Below the pieces are notes generated by a model. The model worked only from the letters and a program-made list of their open reading frames with translations, did not search any database and was not told the origin of the DNA. The position numbers were made by a program, and so were the translations under genes. Below, one piece after another: positions 15,538-18,064 of a DNA stretch of 18,064 nt (positions within the stretch are counted from its first letter, which is position 1; each line of letters opens with the position of its first letter). The stretch comes from Gammaproteobacteria bacterium (GTDB lineage: Bacteria > Pseudomonadota > Gammaproteobacteria > Burkholderiales > Thiobacillaceae), in the NCBI GenBank assembly GCA_018820745.1, contig JAHJNP010000194.1, forward strand, positions 1 to 18,064, in the 5' to 3' direction.

Positions 15538-16104
15538 ATGCGCAAAAATCCCTGGGCATTCATTGCGGCGATGCCGGGCGCGATCCGGCGCGGCTGGCGT
15601 GGCCTGTCGGCACGCAAACGGACCCTCCTGGCGCTGGCGTTGTGGGTGCTGGCATGGCAGGGGGTACTGGGCGGTCTGCGCCTGATGGATAAGCCGGCGC
15701 TGTCCGACATGCCGGTGACGCTGTTGTCCGGCGAATCGGTCCCCCTCGCTGCGCTGGCCGACGGCAAACCCCTGGTCGTCAACCTGTGGGCAAGCTGGTG
15801 CCCACCGTGCCGGCGCGAAATGCCGATGCTCGCCGCCGCGCAGCAACGCGAAACCGGGGTCAACTTCGTCTTCGCCAACCAGGGCGAAAGCGCGGCGACC
15901 GTCCAGCGTTACCTGTCCGCCAGCCGGCTCGATCTGGCGAATGTCGTTCTCGATCGCGACACCCGGCTCGGTTTCGTCGCCGGCTCGGGCACCTTGCCCC
16001 TCACCCTGTTCTACGACGCCAGCGGACGGCTGGTCGCTACCCACTTGGGTGCGCTATCGGCTGCGTCGCTGGCCAGCAAGTTAAACCCGTTGCGCGCGCA
16101 CTGA
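15538..16104 (+). CDS. membrane-anchored TlpA-like periplasmic thioredoxin
   Basis: This 188-residue protein has one N-terminal helix (about 28-46) after a basic start, so the thioredoxin domain should face the periplasm on a single anchor. WCPPC is at Cys88-Cys91. The cis-Pro region reads GTLPLTLFYD, differing from the upstream paralogue's GALPTTLFYD next to the Pro. It is the second copy of a tandem duplication but lacks the Lgt-like multi-helix part; its N terminus shows no clear relation to that of copy 1. It starts six bases after the previous stop with only a weak ribosome binding site, so coupling is likely. Expected role: thiol reductase for DsbG clients, cytochrome c or other oxidised periplasmic cysteines. 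The substrate is not predictable from sequence. Confidence 0.9.
   Translation: MRKNPWAFIAAMPGAIRRGWRGLSARKRTLLALALWVLAWQGVLGGLRLMDKPALSDMPVTLLSGESVPLAALADGKPLVVNLWASWCPPCRREMPMLAAAQQRETGVNFVFANQGESAATVQRYLSASRLDLANVVLDRDTRLGFVAGSGTLPLTLFYDASGRLVATHLGALSAASLASKLNPLRAH
15745..16097 (+). repeat. tandem-duplicated tlpA segment, copy 2
   Basis: Partner of 15151-15503, same orientation, 594 bases downstream, no indels. The copy boundary lies inside both genes, so the membrane-anchor parts are outside the conserved segment. Confidence 0.9.
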
Positions 16105-16136
16105 TTTCTCACTTCAACGTAAAGGAACGAAACACC

Positions 16137-16907
16137 ATGATTAAAAAACCCTCCATCCTGTTTGCCGCCTGCCTGGCCGCGCTCGGCACCCTGACCCTGA
16201 ATGCCCAGGCCAAAGACTGGCCTGCACCGATCAAGGCGCTCGAAACCCAGGGGGTTGAGGTGATCGGCACGTTCAAGGCGCCCGGCGGGCTGACCGGCTA
16301 TGCCGGCGTGATCGAGATGCAGCCGCTGGCCATCTACCTGACGGCCGACGGCAAGCAGGCGATCGTCGGTTCCATGATCGACGGCAAAGGCAACAACCTG
16401 AGCCAGAAATCGCTGGAGAAGCTGGTCAGCAAACCGATGACCGACCGGGTCTGGAAGCAGCTTGAGCAAAGCACCTGGATTGGCGACGGCAAAACCAATG
16501 CGCCGCGCATCGTCTACACCTTCACCGACCCCAACTGCCCGTACTGCAACAAGTTCTGGAATGACGCCCGGCCCTGGGTCACGTCCGGCAAGGTGCAGCT
16601 GCGCCACGTCATGGTCGCCATCCTCGGCCCCACCAGCCCCGGCAAGGCGGCAGCCATCCTCGCGGCCAAGGATCCGCAAGTCGCCCTGACCCAGCACGAA
16701 CAGCAGCATGCCACGGGCGGTACCAAACCGCTGAGCCAGGTGCCTGGAGAAATCCGTGCGCAGCTCGACGCCAACCAGAGGCTGATGCAGCAACTCGGCG
16801 CTGCGGCCACCCCCACGATCTTCTACAAGGATGCCACCGGCAAGCTGCAAAAAATGCAAGGCGCACCCTCGGGCGAGATGCTGACCAAGATTCTCGGCCC
16901 GCGCTGA
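16137..16907 (+). CDS. dsbG: periplasmic disulfide isomerase/sulfenate reductase DsbG
   Basis: This 256-residue protein has the usual DsbG/DsbC length. A signal peptide ends near AQA-K26. An N-terminal dimerisation-like domain (about 27-100) includes VIGTFKAPGGLTGYAG and the YLTADGKQAIVG stretch. The thioredoxin-like domain has CPYC (Cys134, Cys137) in DPNCPYCNKFW, and the cis-Pro motif is ATPTIFY with Thr before Pro, as in DsbG. DsbG protects single cysteines of periplasmic proteins from over-oxidation and is kept reduced by DsbD, the first gene of this operon. It follows a 32-base spacer with AAAGGA upstream of the ATG. DsbC is the main alternative, but CPYC with KFW favours DsbG. Confidence 0.92.
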   Translation: MIKKPSILFAACLAALGTLTLNAQAKDWPAPIKALETQGVEVIGTFKAPGGLTGYAGVIEMQPLAIYLTADGKQAIVGSMIDGKGNNLSQKSLEKLVSKPMTDRVWKQLEQSTWIGDGKTNAPRIVYTFTDPNCPYCNKFWNDARPWVTSGKVQLRHVMVAILGPTSPGKAAAILAAKDPQVALTQHEQQHATGGTKPLSQVPGEIRAQLDANQRLMQQLGAAATPTIFYKDATGKLQKMQGAPSGEMLTKILGPR

Positions 16908-16959
16908 GCCTGACAGGTGATGTAGCACGATTACAGTGAAGACGACTTCTTCGACGTGA

Positions 16960-17106
16960 TTGACTGACCCTTTCGGGTCGTGTTCTGCCGTCCGAACTGA
17001 GAAAAGCGGTCGTTCAGCAGCGAGGGGGGAGCCAACGACCGGTCTTGCGAGTACAGCGGACGCGGTCAATCAAAAGGCCATCGTCGCCTTTGGCCGAGGA
17101 TCGGAC
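16960..17106 (+). repeat. dispersed intergenic repeat, copy B
   Basis: Matches copy A (10340-10481, opposite strand) over its length; the strongest part is 17037-17100. It begins about 50 bases after the dsbG stop. An open frame of about 100 codons passes through it, but the resemblance to a frame in copy A follows from DNA similarity and continues into unrelated sequence. Confidence 0.8.
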
Positions 17107-17193
17107 GAATGGAGTCGCTACCTAGATAACCGCTCCGGATCGTATACCGACGTACTCAAAATGGCCCGGATTGCCTCATGCTTTCCAACATCC

Positions 17194-17223
17194 AAGCAGG
17201 CATTGCGGCCAGCTTGCCTGCTT
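17194..17223 (-). terminator. hairpin just past the asmA-like stop
   Basis: Perfect 9-bp stem AAGCAGGCA / TGCCTGCTT with a 12-base loop, 11 bases beyond the - strand TAG at 17235-17237. No T run follows on the - strand, so termination is inferred from position and stem strength only. Confidence 0.5.
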
Positions 17224-17234
17224 CCGTTGCCCCG

Positions 17235-18064
17235 CTATTTCGGCGGCGCGACCGAACCCGCGTAGAACACCTCGCACTCCCCGCCCGGGAAAAGGCTTCC
17301 CACCTGCTTGAGCAGCTTGGCCACGGGCCCGGTGAGCGCCTTGAGGGTGCTCGGATTTTCAACCACCGGGTTGTTGAAGGCGCCATGGATGGTTTGCTGC
17401 GCACGGATGCATCCCTTGTCGTCGATCAAGGCCACGGTCACGTCGTCGAAACGCTCGTTGACGAAGTCGAGTCCGCCCTGAAGGGCAACCCGGTTCTTGG
17501 TCGTCGCGATGGCCACGTCCTGCGACAGCGCGACGCCGCGCTCGACGTTCCAGTCCGAGACGAGGGTCCGGATCACGCTGCGTCCCTCCGATCCTTGCAG
17601 GATGCTCGCAAAGTTGTACCCCTTGGTGACCGCCAGGCCGACGGGGCCGGCAAAGAAGAAGGCGCCCACGTCGACGAGGTTGAAGGTCTGGCTGGACTCG
17701 AAGCGATCGAACTCCTGATCGAGGTCGCGGCCCTTGAGAATCAGGTTCTTGCCGCGCAGCGAGACCTTGCCTTGAAGGGTCTGCCTGATGGCCTTCACGG
17801 TTTTCCCCTGCATCGACAGGTTTGCGGTGAGGTCCGCCGACCCTTCCGGGACATTTTTCGGCGACAGCGGCTTGAGGAACGCATCGACGTGGAACTGCGC
17901 AAGGGTATAGCTGAGCTGGTAGCGGGGAACGGCGCCAGTGAAGTCCGCCCGCAGGTTCCCCGAACCCTGTCCAGAGTAGGCCCGCATCGTGAGCGGCGTA
18001 ACGTCGAAGACCCCGCGCTTCCCGGCGACCGTGAATTTCAGGTCGGAGGCGGCGTGTTCCTGGG
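17235..18064 (-). CDS. AsmA-family protein, C-terminal part (5' end outside window)
   Basis: The frame stays open to the right edge, so only the last 276 or so codons are seen; full AsmA-like proteins are usually over 600 residues. The sequence has the AsmA pattern of amphipathic strands: LKFTVAGKRGVFDVTPLTM, then GQGSGNLRADFTG, YQLSYTLAQFHVDAFL, a segment with LQGKVSLRGKNLILKGRDLD, and a conserved C-terminal stretch with DDKGCIRAQQTIHG and LTGPVAKLL ending in GGECEVFYAGSV. Family members are inner-membrane-anchored periplasmic bridge-like proteins linked to outer-membrane lipid homeostasis. Two cysteines near the C terminus could form a periplasmic disulfide. It is convergent with the dsb operon and not obviously part of it. 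Confidence 0.85.
   Translation of the reverse strand, partial: QEHAASDLKFTVAGKRGVFDVTPLTMRAYSGQGSGNLRADFTGAVPRYQLSYTLAQFHVDAFLKPLSPKNVPEGSADLTANLSMQGKTVKAIRQTLQGKVSLRGKNLILKGRDLDQEFDRFESSQTFNLVDVGAFFFAGPVGLAVTKGYNFASILQGSEGRSVIRTLVSDWNVERGVALSQDVAIATTKNRVALQGGLDFVNERFDDVTVALIDDKGCIRAQQTIHGAFNNPVVENPSTLKALTGPVAKLLKQVGSLFPGGECEVFYAGSVAPPK

Larger units (their letters stand above)
16908..17234. other. intergenic region between dsbG and the asmA-like gene
   Basis: About 330 bases with no supported gene. It holds a small hairpin GACCC-TTTC-GGGTC (16966-16979) without a T run, dispersed-repeat copy B, and a 9-bp hairpin at 17194-17223. The two flanking genes converge here. Confidence 0.65.

Noticed and set aside
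15082..16044. Open frame of 320 codons on the - strand with an internal repeat
   Set aside because: The repeat is the mirror of the duplicated tlpA genes; the sequence is Gln/Arg/His-rich antisense with no independent support.
1..18064. CRISPR arrays, tRNA, rRNA, transposase genes or a defence system
   Set aside because: I saw no regularly spaced direct repeats, no tRNA-like or rRNA-like sequence and no transposase, nuclease or integrase motif on either strand.

Overview
The window (18,064 bases, GC-rich) looks like chromosomal DNA of a proteobacterium, most likely a betaproteobacterium. The support is codon and GC style, a QseBC/PmrAB-type two-component pair, a DsbD/TlpA/DsbG thiol-redox operon, an AsmA-family protein and multi-PAS hybrid kinases. 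The lineage is inference, because there is no rRNA or other marker gene.

Region 1 (1-10007, + strand) is one tight operon of five signalling genes, joined by a 3-nt gap and then three ATGA stop/start overlaps. In order they are: a membrane diguanylate cyclase with a dCache-like sensor (75-1721); a CheB-type methylesterase response regulator (1725-2792); a 1608-residue soluble hybrid kinase, REC-GAF-PAS-GAF-PAS-PAS-HisKA-HATPase-pseudoREC-REC-HPt (2789-7615); a REC-EAL c-di-GMP phosphodiesterase (7612-8838); and a protein with an N-terminal pseudo-receiver and a C-terminal true receiver (8835-10007). The kinase carries its own HPt, so it could pass phosphate to the receivers of CheB, the EAL protein and the last protein. 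The operon therefore joins c-di-GMP synthesis, c-di-GMP breakdown and a CheB output under one multistep phosphorelay. No CheA, CheR or chemoreceptor gene is present in the window.

Region 2 (10008-10775) is about 770 bases without a credible gene. It holds hairpins, one copy of a dispersed non-coding repeat and a terminator-like hairpin.

Region 3 (10776-16907) is a self-contained redox-stress module. A histidine kinase and an OmpR-family regulator on the - strand diverge from dsbD, two TlpA-like thioredoxin genes and dsbG on the + strand. The 108-base divergent spacer carries a PmrA/QseB-like direct repeat (TTAAT, 6-nt gap, TTAAT). From memory, the gene set matches a Pseudomonas aeruginosa locus in which a copper-responsive two-component system controls dsb genes. 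The two tlpA genes are a tandem duplication; the first copy is fused to a four-helix Lgt-like membrane domain.

Region 4 (16908-18064) holds a second copy of the dispersed repeat, inverted relative to the first, so the pair brackets region 3. A hairpin and the 3' part of an AsmA-family gene on the - strand follow; that gene runs off the right edge.
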